In this document: positions 19,442 through 29,391 of the stretch, piece after piece
Position numbering within the stretch: position 1 is the first letter of the stretch
How the letters are laid out: each line of letters begins with the position of its first letter
DNA from: a virus
Length of the DNA stretch: 64,000 nucleotides
Virus record (IMG/VR): IMGVR_UViG_3300025914_000009
Coordinates: 1-64,000 of that record
Reading direction: 5' to 3' (one strand)
The notes under the pieces: model-generated
Database searches by the model: none
What the model was told of the DNA's origin: nothing
The model's input: only the letters and a program-made list of their open reading frames with translations
Translations under genes and position numbers: made by a program

Positions 19442-22400
19442 TATTTGTAAGAGATTTGAGTTTCTGTGGCAATGAACTGTGAGGTTATCCTTACATCACT
19501 TCTATTGTCAAGTATTTGTCTTATTCTGCAATCTTTAGCTCGCATTTGATACTTCTTGAATGATCTGCTTGTGTAGTTCAAGTTATTGGTATTCAGTACT
19601 TTATTCTCACTACCTGAAGAGCAATCTGGGAGCCAGATAGGTTGAGAGTAGTCTTTTACTATATCCCAGAATCCATTGTAATTATAGAAGTTATCTGACT
19701 TCTTAAATAAGATGTCTCTACTATCTATATTATATTTAGGATACTGGAGATAAGTAGCAAGGTTATTCACAGGTTTAGGAACAAGGTTAAGAATCCCAGA
19801 ACACTGTTGATCATTATATACAATAGCCTTGTTAAAGAAAATGTTATCAGTTTGTACAAAGGTAGAAGCATTAGTCATCAGATTCACCTTACTGTAGTCT
19901 TTTACAGACTGCAGGATCTCATCCTGATACTTGTAGGCAAATGGAACTTCTATCACATATGGCTCTACATCTCCATAGAACTGATTATATGTGTTCAGTA
20001 GAGTATTATGAACCCATCCTGTTGAGAGATCATTTCTTCCTGTATAGAATTTACTAATTGCTCCAACATAATAATTAGGTAGGTAGCTATGGAATGAAAC
20101 CCATGACTTTGATAGGAAAGAATATGAGATAGTAAAGGAAACATTACAGAAGTATGCAGGATCTCCAAGCTTAATTGTCTGCCCATTTAAGGAGAAGGTA
20201 TCTGTAGTACTATTATATTTGATATTACTATCAAGAGGCTTATAATCAAGCTTGGTAATAATTACTCTATCATACTTGTTATCATATACTCCATGTAGAC
20301 CTACACCTTTAAAGTTATTATCAACATCATAGTCTGGGAAAGCTTCAAGCATCTGAAAAGGTAGGTTGTCAGTTAAGAACATCTTAACTCCATCATTTGC
20401 AATATTTTGCAGCTGTCCTCCTTGAACCAGAAATACATCTCCCCTAAGGGCATCTACCCAAACATGTCCATACTCTGTATTTACCAGGAAATCATGTTGG
20501 CTACCTCCATATCCTAACTCTACACTCACAAAGTCTACTGGAGGAACATTGGGATTGAATATCTGTTGACCAAGATAAACCTCTCCTATTGATGAATTTG
20601 CTGTCAGAAGAGCATTATAAACCTGGGATCTGCTCTCAAACCTTGCCAGAAGCTGTCTCGTCTCTATACCATCAATAGCACTTAGCTTACCAAAGTTTAG
20701 AGGAAAGTCATAAAGGGCAGCAGGTCTATAGATCCTCCAGTTATTCTTCTTATAGTTTATAACATCTTGTTGTCTCTCAGAATAAATCGCCCTATTGGGG
20801 AACTTAAATACACATGTTTGAGTTGGATCAAAGTCCACAGGTAATGTGGTAAAGACATTTTCAATATTTTGCTTTGAGAAAGTCTTGTTGTAAGTATAAG
20901 TGTTGTCAAAAGCAATAGGTACATATGCTTCCTGAAGCCATGGATCAGGAACATCTCCTCCAACATGGGGGAAATAGTCACCTTCTTTATTATTGTAAGC
21001 CTGTCTTAAATCTACATTTACTTGACTTTCAACAAAGAAATTCACAATTCCATATGCAAACAGGTATATCTTACCTGCATTGTAGAAGAAGGCATTACCT
21101 TCACAGTCAAAGTTATTAACTTTTACCCCAAACAGAGCCCCGATATTGAAAGCTCCACCATCTCCCCTTCTTATATCTGTTGAGAACCAGAACCTTGGAT
21201 ATCCTATATTTCCAAGCTCATCATAGAATACATCTGAATCATCAGGGAAGTTAACTCTATTATCTATGAAGAAAGGTAGTTTTCTCTTTAGAGCAAACTT
21301 GTTAATGAAGGTATCACCTCCAAATATATCTCTAATAGTGTTTCCAGTGAGTTGAGCAGTGAGGTCAATTTCCAGCTGAAAACCTGTATCAATCGCTTGG
21401 TATGAGTAGATTTGCCCATATTGGTCTGGAATTATATTTTTTATTGATCCGTAGTAAGATGATATGTTTCTCGAATAGAAGGTATCATTACACCCTACGT
21501 CTCCTAGGGTGAACCTGGAATTATCTTCAGGTACTCCCGTTATGGTATTAGGATATGGTAAAGTATTTGTAGTCCTTAAGTAAACAGAAGATTCTCTTTG
21601 GAAGTTATTTACAACATGGAAATCTCCCACGCCTTGCATTCCACTGATGATGTAAGCTGCTATATCAAGCATTCTTACTTTATTACCTGTGTCATTTGGG
21701 ATCACCTTAGGGGTAGTGTAATTCCCTAATGAGTTGAATGAATAGGCCATATTCTTCCTTGGAAGAAGTCTGAATACTATATCATTAAAGGTTTGGAAAG
21801 CTGTGAATGCAGCAGTACCACTAAATGGATTTGTTGATACTCCATATGTTCCCGATGCAAATCCTATTCCTATCCCTACCCCAAGGGCAACGAGATAGGA
21901 TTGTAGAGAAGGAAATCTGTACCTGGCATGTTTATCTACCTGAACAAAGTGAGATCTTGTAGTTCCGTATTCTACACTCTCAAGCTTTAACTGTGTTCCC
22001 AGAAAGGGCTGATAGAAACTTGTATCAGGAGAATGGAAGGTATATCTCATTTGGCTTTCAGTACTACTAAAGCCATTTAGCAAATCACTATTAATTCCTG
22101 GTAAAGGAGCTGCTGCATAGCCTACTTCTATGCTGGTAGCTTGTACATCTCCATCCGCTGTCTCATCAGGAGGGAATAGATCAGTAGAACTTCCAAAGGC
22201 AGATATAGTATGAAGTACACTAAAATCAACTCCATTTATGAATCCACTGGTGTTTATTGTCCTTGGAGTCTGTCCAAATATCTGTAAAGTGTTCTTTAGG
22301 TCTAATCTATTAGTTCCATTTCTTGTAAATTGGACTGTTAGAGTATAGGAATTAGTATCATCTACAGTAAGAAGATCACTTTGATATACTTGTCCTCCAT

Positions 22401-24366
22401 CAAATCTTAGAGATAGCTGCTTTCTGGCACCCAGAAGCCCTGCAAATGTACCCCTCAGCAATACAGTAACTACATCCCCCGACGATTTCCATGTCCCTGA
22501 GGGGATAGGGGCATCATAGAAGTCAGTATTTTGACCCCTTACACTCTGTTGTTGTGTGAAAGAGGAGAAAATCTGGGTTCCTATATCTCCACTCTGAGCA
22601 TTAGATATGAAAGGATCAGGTCTAAGATCATTAAATGGGTAGTTAGGATAGTAATAAACAGTATTCTGCTTAGCATATCTTCCTACATTATAGAGAAGAC
22701 CCTTAGCAATGACTGATTTATTAGCAGCTCTGTTAGACCTTACGATCTTAATGGCTGCAATATTATCCTTTTGTGCCTGCGTTAGGTCTGATCTCTTTAT
22801 TATATCAATTAATGAAGCTTCATCAATCCTTATCCCTAGGGGGTATATATTACCTGCTCCATCATGGTGATGAGTAACAGAGCTGTCAGGAAACTTGTGG
22901 TGTCTTATAGGAGTACCCTGCAAGTCTCCCCAAACTGCTTCATTACAGGGGTAAGTCTCAGTAGATTCCCAGTAAGAGAATGATCCAAACTGATATGGCC
23001 CCTGGTAACAAGAGTCATTAGGATCAAATGCTGGATCAGTTCCAAGCACTTTGGCAGTGTTATATACCTGCCACCTTGGCTTCTTTTCAGGCTGCTCACA
23101 GACAGTTTTCTCAAAATCAGCATCATTATTATTCACAATCACTAAGTCTGTAGCCACTGGAGATCTTCCAGGAATATGAAATCTATCAGTCTGGTAGCCA
23201 TTTTTCAGGATGAAAACTATATCAAATGCATATACTTCATCTCTCATATAGCCCCTAAGGGTGGCGGCATTAACCTCATCTGCATATTGTTTTTTTGCAG
23301 GAGGCATCTTCCAACTGACCCATTGGAGCTCAATCTGATTTGCTATTTTCTGGTAATTAAGTCGAGCAGTGGATTGTAGGTTTGACCATACCAGAATATC
23401 ATCAATAGTAGTAACCTGAGTAGCAGTATCATATACTGGGAACTTCTCAAATATCTCATCTATTGTTCCTGTAATACCTGCTTTAGACTGACCAGTATAA
23501 GTGATAGTAAGTGTAGACCCCTGTATCTGGTAAGTACCTACAATGTCTACAGAAGAGATATCATTTATAGTCTTTATGACAGCTACATTTATAAAGTCAA
23601 ATACTCCAGTTGTGTCTATGTCTGTAATATCAACTATAATGGACTTACCAACCTGATAGTTAAAATTAGGTGTCACTACGAAAGGATCGTAGATAGGAAT
23701 AGGATTGGTTATAGAATAGTAAGAAGTATAAGCATCCCCAAGTACATTAGAATACTGGATTGCAAACTGATAGGTTCCTGCAGTAGTTGTACCTTCAGAT
23801 TCAACACTTCTATAGGTGGCCTGGGGAATGGAGAAGTTAGGTCTAACACTCAGCTTATTACAGTCGATCTCTGTGGATAATGTAACATCACAAGGATTAG
23901 TTCCATCTCCTTGCACGACCTCTTTAAATGGAAGATTATTGAGATCTATAAACCTCATGGGGTTCAGGCCATCTCCCCAATAAACCTCTATGCTACAATT
24001 AGTTATCTTGTCAACTATCTTATGTATAGGAAAGTTGATATTAAAGTTTAGGCAAGGAGCATTTATTACAGTACTATAGGTACATCCTATCACCTTACCT
24101 ATCTCAGATCCTCCTGTAGTAGGGTTTACAAGGAACAGAATTATTATACCCTTTTCTACTATGTTATGCTCTCCTATCACTATGTACCCTGAAGGAATAG
24201 TATAACAAAGTTCATTTGCTTGCTCATTTTGATAGGTGATTACATTACCCTCAAAACCAGCTATTTGTGCATTTTGGGCAAAGGTTAACTGACCAGGCTT
24301 TACCTGGCTTATAATAGAATCCAGGTTCATCCCCAGATATGCATTATTCGGTCTTATCTCTCCCAT
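19441..24366 (-). CDS. Tail muzzle-type structural protein (1641 aa)
   Basis: Long beta-rich protein with no enzyme motif, located immediately downstream of the tail-hub-type gene (1-nt gap) and upstream of the cargo genes. This is the place of the muzzle protein that forms the distal tail tube of crAss-like virions. The N-terminus MGEIRPNNAYLGMNLDSII is followed by beta-strand-rich, Asn/Tyr-rich sequence (PFVVTPNFNYQVGKS, YNQFYGDVEPYVIEVPF) to the end, where charged RSFKKYQMRAKDCRIRQIL gives a C-terminal helix. Length and position fit the family. The assignment rests on synteny and composition. Confidence 0.65.
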   Translation of the reverse strand: MGEIRPNNAYLGMNLDSIISQVKPGQLTFAQNAQIAGFEGNVITYQNEQANELCYTIPSGYIVIGEHNIVEKGIIILFLVNPTTGGSEIGKVIGCTYSTVINAPCLNFNINFPIHKIVDKITNCSIEVYWGDGLNPMRFIDLNNLPFKEVVQGDGTNPCDVTLSTEIDCNKLSVRPNFSIPQATYRSVESEGTTTAGTYQFAIQYSNVLGDAYTSYYSITNPIPIYDPFVVTPNFNYQVGKSIIVDITDIDTTGVFDFINVAVIKTINDISSVDIVGTYQIQGSTLTITYTGQSKAGITGTIDEIFEKFPVYDTATQVTTIDDILVWSNLQSTARLNYQKIANQIELQWVSWKMPPAKKQYADEVNAATLRGYMRDEVYAFDIVFILKNGYQTDRFHIPGRSPVATDLVIVNNNDADFEKTVCEQPEKKPRWQVYNTAKVLGTDPAFDPNDSCYQGPYQFGSFSYWESTETYPCNEAVWGDLQGTPIRHHKFPDSSVTHHHDGAGNIYPLGIRIDEASLIDIIKRSDLTQAQKDNIAAIKIVRSNRAANKSVIAKGLLYNVGRYAKQNTVYYYPNYPFNDLRPDPFISNAQSGDIGTQIFSSFTQQQSVRGQNTDFYDAPIPSGTWKSSGDVVTVLLRGTFAGLLGARKQLSLRFDGGQVYQSDLLTVDDTNSYTLTVQFTRNGTNRLDLKNTLQIFGQTPRTINTSGFINGVDFSVLHTISAFGSSTDLFPPDETADGDVQATSIEVGYAAAPLPGINSDLLNGFSSTESQMRYTFHSPDTSFYQPFLGTQLKLESVEYGTTRSHFVQVDKHARYRFPSLQSYLVALGVGIGIGFASGTYGVSTNPFSGTAAFTAFQTFNDIVFRLLPRKNMAYSFNSLGNYTTPKVIPNDTGNKVRMLDIAAYIISGMQGVGDFHVVNNFQRESSVYLRTTNTLPYPNTITGVPEDNSRFTLGDVGCNDTFYSRNISSYYGSIKNIIPDQYGQIYSYQAIDTGFQLEIDLTAQLTGNTIRDIFGGDTFINKFALKRKLPFFIDNRVNFPDDSDVFYDELGNIGYPRFWFSTDIRRGDGGAFNIGALFGVKVNNFDCEGNAFFYNAGKIYLFAYGIVNFFVESQVNVDLRQAYNNKEGDYFPHVGGDVPDPWLQEAYVPIAFDNTYTYNKTFSKQNIENVFTTLPVDFDPTQTCVFKFPNRAIYSERQQDVINYKKNNWRIYRPAALYDFPLNFGKLSAIDGIETRQLLARFESRSQVYNALLTANSSIGEVYLGQQIFNPNVPPVDFVSVELGYGGSQHDFLVNTEYGHVWVDALRGDVFLVQGGQLQNIANDGVKMFLTDNLPFQMLEAFPDYDVDNNFKGVGLHGVYDNKYDRVIITKLDYKPLDSNIKYNSTTDTFSLNGQTIKLGDPAYFCNVSFTISYSFLSKSWVSFHSYLPNYYVGAISKFYTGRNDLSTGWVHNTLLNTYNQFYGDVEPYVIEVPFAYKYQDEILQSVKDYSKVNLMTNASTFVQTDNIFFNKAIVYNDQQCSGILNLVPKPVNNLATYLQYPKYNIDSRDILFKKSDNFYNYNGFWDIVKDYSQPIWLPDCSSGSENKVLNTNNLNYTSRSFKKYQMRAKDCRIRQILDNRSDVRITSQFIATETQISYK

Positions 24367-24367
24367 G

Positions 24368-25315
24368 TTAGTTATTTAATCCCCATGAACTTGCAGGCCA
24401 TGAACCACCTCTCCATCTCCAGGAATTTCCATACATCTGAGCTGTATAGGGGTCAAATCTGTGCCTATCTTGCTTAATCTCTCTGGCTTTTTCAAATATA
24501 GTCTTCTTCTTGATTTCAATATCTGCGAGGATGTAAGCTTCATCTGCTAATTGCTTGTAGAACAAGTACTTCTTCTCAATTTGATTGAATGTCTCATCTA
24601 CTATCTGATTATAGAGCTGCTCGAATATCTTTTGCTTAAGGAAAGCCTCAATGAACTCCTGAATCCTATAGTTATCAGGAATAAGCTGTTGGCCAGAATC
24701 ATCTCTTTGATCAGAGTAATAGATTAAAAATACGTCACCTTGTCTGAAATTTGTGACTAATTTTCCGTCTCTTACATCATACGTCAGTTCATTGTTACAT
24801 AATCCAAAGGTTCTGGCATTAACATTCATACAACCCAGGTTATGGTCACATTCATTTTTTGCATGAATATTTCCTGGAGTTAGTAGGTATTTCAGTCTTA
24901 TAGGCTGAGTTACTTCCGTTTGAGTCTTTGTAACTACCTGTATAATGTCAGGATTGCAAGGGTCACAATCAAGAGCCGGGTTGCAGGGGTCATAAGGCTT
25001 ATTTAAGACCGTAGTAATTTGTTCGAAGAATGCACCTGGTTTTCTAAAAGTGGGGGATAGCATCTGTGCTGTTAACCATACTTCCCTTGGGGCAATATAA
25101 TCAGGTGGGAGTTTAGCCTCAAAGTTATCTATGAATAAAAGCACAGAAACGATCTTATAGGAAGACCTTCCAAGCTTCTGAAGACATTTACTTGTCCATA
25201 CAGGGAACATAAGATCATCTACTGCATTAGCATCGAAGTAACTCTTCATTTCTTCCTTCACTCTTGCATAGAGAGGATCTGGTGATACAAATTTATACTT
25301 GTAGTAATATGACAT
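24368..25315 (-). CDS. crAss-like tail hub / ring structural protein (315 aa)
   Basis: The N-terminal block YYYKYKFVSPDPLYARVKEE followed by SYFDANAVDDLMFP is characteristic of a conserved crAss-like structural protein, which I place in the neck-to-tail connection (ring/hub; often annotated as P22 gp4-like tail accessory). A central insert is Cys-rich (CNPALDCDPCNPD, then CDHNLGCMN). The C-terminal third is helical (IEAFLKQKIFEQLYNQIVDETF). It lies 1 nt after the HU-like gene and 1 nt before the muzzle gene, so all three are coupled. The exact ring or hub identity cannot be decided by eye. Confidence 0.62.
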   Translation of the reverse strand: MSYYYKYKFVSPDPLYARVKEEMKSYFDANAVDDLMFPVWTSKCLQKLGRSSYKIVSVLLFIDNFEAKLPPDYIAPREVWLTAQMLSPTFRKPGAFFEQITTVLNKPYDPCNPALDCDPCNPDIIQVVTKTQTEVTQPIRLKYLLTPGNIHAKNECDHNLGCMNVNARTFGLCNNELTYDVRDGKLVTNFRQGDVFLIYYSDQRDDSGQQLIPDNYRIQEFIEAFLKQKIFEQLYNQIVDETFNQIEKKYLFYKQLADEAYILADIEIKKKTIFEKAREIKQDRHRFDPYTAQMYGNSWRWRGGSWPASSWGLNN

Positions 25316-25316
25316 G

Positions 25317-25808
25317 CTATTTTCGTTTTCTCTCCCATTCTTTGTAGAGCTCAGGATAGGGAGAATTAGGGCGCTTTAGATATTCTGCGAGCTTTCTGGA
25401 GGTAAATCTGGATGGCTTCCAAACCCACATTTCTACATTAGAAAATCTCGAATCATATGGGAACCAGTACCATTTGAATCTATACCCATCAGTGTGATTA
25501 TTGAGAAGGTATACTCTTTTGCCTAATCTATGGGTCTTTTCCCAATCTACAGCAAGGATTATGTGTTCTTTTCCATCTATGACAATAGACCTCTTGGATT
25601 TCTTCTTACTTACTGTGAATGCCCCCATTCCCCAAGGGAGCTTGCACTTATCCCCCGTCTCAAGAATATGGTCTCTAAAGTTATAATTGAAAGCATAGAT
25701 TATTTCTTCCCACTTTTCAAAGGAGATACTTATATTAGGATGGGCTGCACAAAACTTATTATACACCTTCCTGGAAGCCGTCCTATATTCCACTTTCACT
25801 CTTGGCAT
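25317..25808 (-). CDS. HU/IHF-like virion-module protein (163 aa)
   Basis: The segment DHILETGDKCKLPWGMGAF with following basic VSKKKSKR has the HU/IHF layout: an amphipathic helix, a G-D-x-V-x-L-P-G-G-x-F beta turn, then a basic arm. It continues with an Arg/Trp-rich C-terminus (RFKWYWFPYDSRF, WKPSRFTSRK). crAss-like genomes carry IHF-like subunits within the structural block, and this fits. Probable role: DNA bending in packaging or as a virion component. It overlaps the 57-aa gene upstream by 26 nt. Alternative: a purely structural ring protein with a similar turn. Confidence 0.55.
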   Translation of the reverse strand: MPRVKVEYRTASRKVYNKFCAAHPNISISFEKWEEIIYAFNYNFRDHILETGDKCKLPWGMGAFTVSKKKSKRSIVIDGKEHIILAVDWEKTHRLGKRVYLLNNHTDGYRFKWYWFPYDSRFSNVEMWVWKPSRFTSRKLAEYLKRPNSPYPELYKEWERKRK

Positions 25809-25956
25809 CTCTTACTGTAATTACTTTTAGAACCTCATGATAATCTACTAGAAGTCCTGCTTTGAATTTAAAGTACTCTCTAATTGTCTGGGTCAGTTTC
25901 ATATCAATCTTGTAGATCCTGTACCCTCTTCTCATTAAACTATCTAATGTATCCAT
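25783..25956 (-). CDS. Small conserved-type virion-module protein (57 aa)
   Basis: Open frame from ATG at 25956 to TAG. The ATG overlaps the stop of the 232-aa gene (TAATG) and the 3' end overlaps the HU-like gene by 26 nt. The product is basic with YRIYKIDMKLTQTIREYFKFK, probably one alpha-beta unit with no membrane segment. I do not recognise it. The overlap structure on both sides supports a real coupled gene. Confidence 0.6.
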   Translation of the reverse strand: MDTLDSLMRRGYRIYKIDMKLTQTIREYFKFKAGLLVDYHEVLKVITVRDAKSESGI

Positions 25957-26654
25957 TATGTTTTATTTACTTGGTCATCTTTATCATCTGAAGTATGATC
26001 CACAGGAACTCTGTAGTAAGTCTGAAGGAGGATCTGAAGAGTGTCTTTAACAACAACATCTTCGAGGTAACCAGGGCATTTAAACTCCAGGTCGAGAGGG
26101 TTTATGCAAGGATTAGGTATATTCTGTGAAGGACATGGACAACTTGGATATAAAAGGTCTGCAGACACATCCTCCTCAAAGTATGCCCATATGCTGGCTA
26201 CCTCAACCCTAGGGGAAGATATATATAGGTACCTATCATAGAACCAGTAATATATATCATTTGTGGGTAGTCCGAGCTTTAAAAGGTTTATATATCTACT
26301 TAGAGTGATTTCCTTTAGCCTCTTTGAGTTGTCTACAGAGAAGACACCATGTATCAAGAGTCCATATATCCCATCAGCTATCTTAGGAAGCCTAAACTTG
26401 CTTCTGGCAACAAGCTGATCAGAGACATAATCACAGCAATCAGAGGTTGGAACTTGTATCATCTCCACACAAGGGATATTAGTAAAGATCGTAGAGGTAT
26501 TCCAAAGCTTCCTCTTATCAGTTTCTCTTCTGATATAAAAGGTAGCCTTGCTCCTCAATTCTGAAGCTATGACTCTATCAGTTACACTATTGTCAGAATT
26601 TAACATCTTATCTAGTGATCTGACTCTTGATATCATCTGTCTTAGTGTGCTCAT
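25956..26654 (-). CDS. crAss-like neck/ring structural protein (232 aa)
   Basis: Begins MSTLRQMISRVRSLDKMLNS, then SVTDRVIASELRSKATFYIRRE. This block recurs in crAss-like structural proteins that I associate with the connector rings between portal and tail. The middle is beta-rich with a Cys-Cys-Asp (SDCCDYVS) turn and the C-terminus has a CPCPSQNIPNPC loop. The ATG overlaps the end of the phosphoesterase gene by 4 nt. Function inferred from position ahead of the HU-like, hub and muzzle genes. Confidence 0.6.
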   Translation of the reverse strand: MSTLRQMISRVRSLDKMLNSDNSVTDRVIASELRSKATFYIRRETDKRKLWNTSTIFTNIPCVEMIQVPTSDCCDYVSDQLVARSKFRLPKIADGIYGLLIHGVFSVDNSKRLKEITLSRYINLLKLGLPTNDIYYWFYDRYLYISSPRVEVASIWAYFEEDVSADLLYPSCPCPSQNIPNPCINPLDLEFKCPGYLEDVVVKDTLQILLQTYYRVPVDHTSDDKDDQVNKT

Positions 26655-27904
26655 ACTTTCTGTTTCAATATGCCTGTCACACCATCATTTTCATCTATCA
26701 GGAAGGCTACAAGTTCAGACTTTGAGCAAGTATGACCTTGTTTATCATCCCAGGAGGATTTTGCTTTAGATAGTGCAGGTAGTTGGAAAAACATTATCCC
26801 ATGGAAGTCCATGGTTATTTCATGGTGCTTATCGCCCGTAAATATGTAGTAGTTATCACAATTAGACCACTCGTTTTTAAACTCAATAGGGAACATATTT
26901 GCAAGTTTTGGAGGTTTAATAGCATCCCCATGGTTAAACATAAGGGCATTCTTACCATATCTTGCATACTTCCTATAACGGGGTGATGTATCAAATCTGA
27001 CATTAGGTGTTCCATGATAATAAGCTTTTAGCCAGGTTATCAGGTGCCATCCTGCAAACTCATCATGGTTTCCTGATACATACAGGATTTCTACATCATC
27101 TGAATAGGCTAGGAGCATGTTGATCATGTTGAGTTCATGATTACATATACTCTCAAAGCTTTGATGATATGTACCTAGATTCTCCTGCTTAGTTCCTTTT
27201 GTTGTAGTTCCCATCCACTCAGCATTGAATTGGTCACTTCCTATTACATAGTATACCTTATCAAGCTTATTAGAGTTAATTGACTGGTTAAGGATTCTCT
27301 TGGTTCTTTCGTAGATAGCATTGAACCTTTTACCCATTGAGTTGCTACCCATTATATCATACTTGTTCAAGTGCTGGTCTTGCTTATTAATTACTAAGCA
27401 CCCTCGGGGAAGTGAGTGGTTAACTGCTGGGGAGATCTGTTGATATACAGTAGGATTGTAGGTCTTGAGAAATTCTATGAAATTCTTCTGGAAATTATCT
27501 CCTTGAGTCTTTTTAGAGAGCCAAGCCTTTACCTGCCAGTGGGGATCATTTGGATCACCCCATACATTCTGAACATACCTATCAACATTCCAGGTCTTTG
27601 TATCAATATTACATTTGGCTACAAGTTCATCCAGGGTTCTGATTTGCTCCTTTACTTTGGCTGTGATTTCTGCCTGATTATCCTTTAGATTCTCATCAAA
27701 AGTCATTATGAAATCAGTGCTTGCAGTTGTAGTAGCGAGAATTGGAGTAGGGGAAGGTTCAGGTTTGTGTTCCCTTTTCATTTCCTCAAGTAATTTTTGG
27801 ATCTGATTAATATCAACTCCAAGTTTCTCAGCATAGAATCTTTTTGATTTCTTCTGAGACATTAGCTTTTGTAGCTGCTCAATAAGAGCTTGGTTTTCAG
27901 TCAT
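26651..27904 (-). CDS. Calcineurin-like metallophosphoesterase (417 aa)
   Basis: All metal-binding blocks of the calcineurin-like phosphoesterase fold are visible: D173-x-H175 in NKQDQHLNK, GSDQFN near 221, GNHDE near 276, NHGD near 322 and GDKHHE near 354. An N-terminal 70 residues (coiled coil, then Pro/Thr linker) precede it. The family hydrolyses phosphomono- or diesters; phage members often act on nucleic acids or nucleotides, and which applies here cannot be told. The gene opens a transcription unit: a TTTG-N20-TAACTTTA promoter and a terminator lie just upstream, and the neck genes follow with a 4-nt overlap. Confidence 0.85.
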   Translation of the reverse strand: MTENQALIEQLQKLMSQKKSKRFYAEKLGVDINQIQKLLEEMKREHKPEPSPTPILATTTASTDFIMTFDENLKDNQAEITAKVKEQIRTLDELVAKCNIDTKTWNVDRYVQNVWGDPNDPHWQVKAWLSKKTQGDNFQKNFIEFLKTYNPTVYQQISPAVNHSLPRGCLVINKQDQHLNKYDIMGSNSMGKRFNAIYERTKRILNQSINSNKLDKVYYVIGSDQFNAEWMGTTTKGTKQENLGTYHQSFESICNHELNMINMLLAYSDDVEILYVSGNHDEFAGWHLITWLKAYYHGTPNVRFDTSPRYRKYARYGKNALMFNHGDAIKPPKLANMFPIEFKNEWSNCDNYYIFTGDKHHEITMDFHGIMFFQLPALSKAKSSWDDKQGHTCSKSELVAFLIDENDGVTGILKQKV

Positions 27905-27941
27905 TTGCGCAATTTATTCATTATGGATACTATACAGAGTG

Positions 27942-27973
27942 TAAAGTTATAGAATATTCCTCAGATTTCCAAA
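27942..27973 (-). promoter_or_regulatory. Bacteroidota-type promoter for phosphoesterase and neck genes
   Basis: Minus strand: TTTG at 27970-27973, 20-nt spacer, TAACTTTA at 27942-27949 (7 of 8 to TAnnTTTG with the expected spacing). The start codon is about 38 nt downstream. Confidence 0.65.
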
Positions 27974-28004
27974 CCTACTACGTTATAGTTACACTACCCC
28001 CATT

Positions 28005-28038
28005 AAAAAGAATTGCCCAGTAGTAGACACTACCGGGC
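28005..28038 (-). terminator. Intrinsic terminator after the fibre cassette
   Basis: Minus strand: GCCCGGTAGT, loop, ACTACTGGGC (28015-28038), then AATTCTTTTT. A second CCCCTG/CAGGGG hairpin (28041-28066) follows the stop of the last fibre gene directly. It separates the fibre cassette from the phosphoesterase unit. Confidence 0.75.
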
Positions 28039-28066
28039 TACCCCTGAAAAACCAAAAAACAGGGGT

Positions 28067-28309
28067 TTACTGACTCGTTGCTGGGTATATTACAGGTTCT
28101 CCAAATATACCCCCTGTACAATTCGGACAAATAGTAGTCAGTTCCACCTCATAGTTCCCTACAGGTAAACTTGAGATAGTATATGGAGACTGATTATAAT
28201 TTGGATAATTTGTGATATAAGTAAAAGGATTTGAGGAGTTCTGAATCCTATAGCCGATCCTTAAACTTGATCCAAATGGAATACTATAATTTATTGTTAT
28301 TGAAGCCAT
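28067..28309 (-). CDS. Single fibronectin III-like domain protein (80 aa)
   Basis: A short beta protein with the rhythm of one FN3/Ig-like domain: GSSLRIGYRIQ, YTISSLPVGNYEVELTTIC with the YEV..T tail typical of the F/G strands. The N-terminus of the 360-aa protein before it has the same pattern. It overlaps that gene in a TAATG junction and is the last of the fibre cassette. Probably a virion surface decoration or fibre tip. No signal peptide. Confidence 0.55.
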   Translation of the reverse strand: MASITINYSIPFGSSLRIGYRIQNSSNPFTYITNYPNYNQSPYTISSLPVGNYEVELTTICPNCTGGIFGEPVIYPATSQ

Positions 28310-29391
28310 TAGGTCGTAGTTGTTGTGGTTGTAGTACTAGTAGTAGTAGTGGTGGTGGTATTACATGGTATTGGAGAAGCAGTTGTTACCTTTCTGCAAT
28401 AGGGAGGCCCATCACAAAGAACCAGCGAGTATCCACTTGGGCATGTATATCCAACTCCTCCTGATCCAACTTGGATAGCCTCTCCTATATGATCTTTAGT
28501 TGAGAATAGGAGATTTAGCTGTGCATATGATGTGGCTGCAGCTATTTCTGCTGCACTATTATCATATATCTCTGCCCCTATAGCTGCAGGGTTTGGTAGA
28601 GGTTCAGGCCCATTTTCTCCCAATATCTCTATTACATGGAAACCTGATAAAATAGTCACAGGATATATAGCCCATACTCTAAAAGGAGCAGAGCTTCCCG
28701 GAGTTCCATATTGGGCATCCATTGCTGCTCCATCCTGATCAAGAATAGTAACTCCATCTATTTTTATAATACCTCTGTTATCAGCCCCTATACCAATATA
28801 ATAAGTCTTACTTGAAGGGATATTCACACAATAGCTAAATCCAATCTGTTGGCTAGGTTGTGGACTAGGAGCCCATAAGGCAGTACGGTTTAATGGGCCA
28901 TCAGTAAAATTACCAGCAACAAAGCATGTTCCTGGCCCATTTACCCAAAATGGATTGCTGACAGATATCTGACTTGCTGTTCCTGTACCATTAATAGCAT
29001 AGCTACTATATATCCAGGATCCACATATCGTATAAGAATCTTCATGGACAGCTACAGAATTTACTGACCCTGAGGGGGGTGTGGCTGCAGTTGTCTCTAT
29101 TTTGGAACAATAGCTTCCATCTGCAGATATAATAAATCCACTAGGGCAGCATCCTGTAGAGCTCACAATCTGGAATGTTGTAGATTTTGGGCCACAAGTA
29201 GCTCCATTAGTAGTCAGTCTTACATCATAAATAACATCGTTATTTATTATAAGGGGGTAGCTATTGGAAGTAGTAGGATTCGTTGGGATATTTGGGACTA
29301 TCCAAGTAGTAGTTCCTGCTACTCTATATTCTACTAAAGTACTCAGAGATCCTGGAACAAACCCCCATGATATGATAGCTGTAGTAGACAT
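28309..29391 (-). CDS. Fibre protein: FN3-like, PA14-like domain, poly-Thr tail (360 aa)
   Basis: Residues 1-75 are FN3-like (AIISWGFVPGSLSTLVEYRV, YDVRLTTNG). Residues about 120-275 have a YYIGIGADNRGIIKIDG strand pair and FHVIEILGENG, reminiscent of the PA14/GLEYA lectin fold that binds glycans. Cys-Pro repeats (CCPSGFIISADGSYC, then CPSGYSLVLCDGPPYC) flank it. The last 15 residues are almost all Thr. The stop and next start overlap as TAATG. Likely a tail or head fibre component binding host glycan; the lectin assignment is by pattern only. Confidence 0.55.
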   Translation of the reverse strand: MSTTAIISWGFVPGSLSTLVEYRVAGTTTWIVPNIPTNPTTSNSYPLIINNDVIYDVRLTTNGATCGPKSTTFQIVSSTGCCPSGFIISADGSYCSKIETTAATPPSGSVNSVAVHEDSYTICGSWIYSSYAINGTGTASQISVSNPFWVNGPGTCFVAGNFTDGPLNRTALWAPSPQPSQQIGFSYCVNIPSSKTYYIGIGADNRGIIKIDGVTILDQDGAAMDAQYGTPGSSAPFRVWAIYPVTILSGFHVIEILGENGPEPLPNPAAIGAEIYDNSAAEIAAATSYAQLNLLFSTKDHIGEAIQVGSGGVGYTCPSGYSLVLCDGPPYCRKVTTASPIPCNTTTTTTTSTTTTTTTT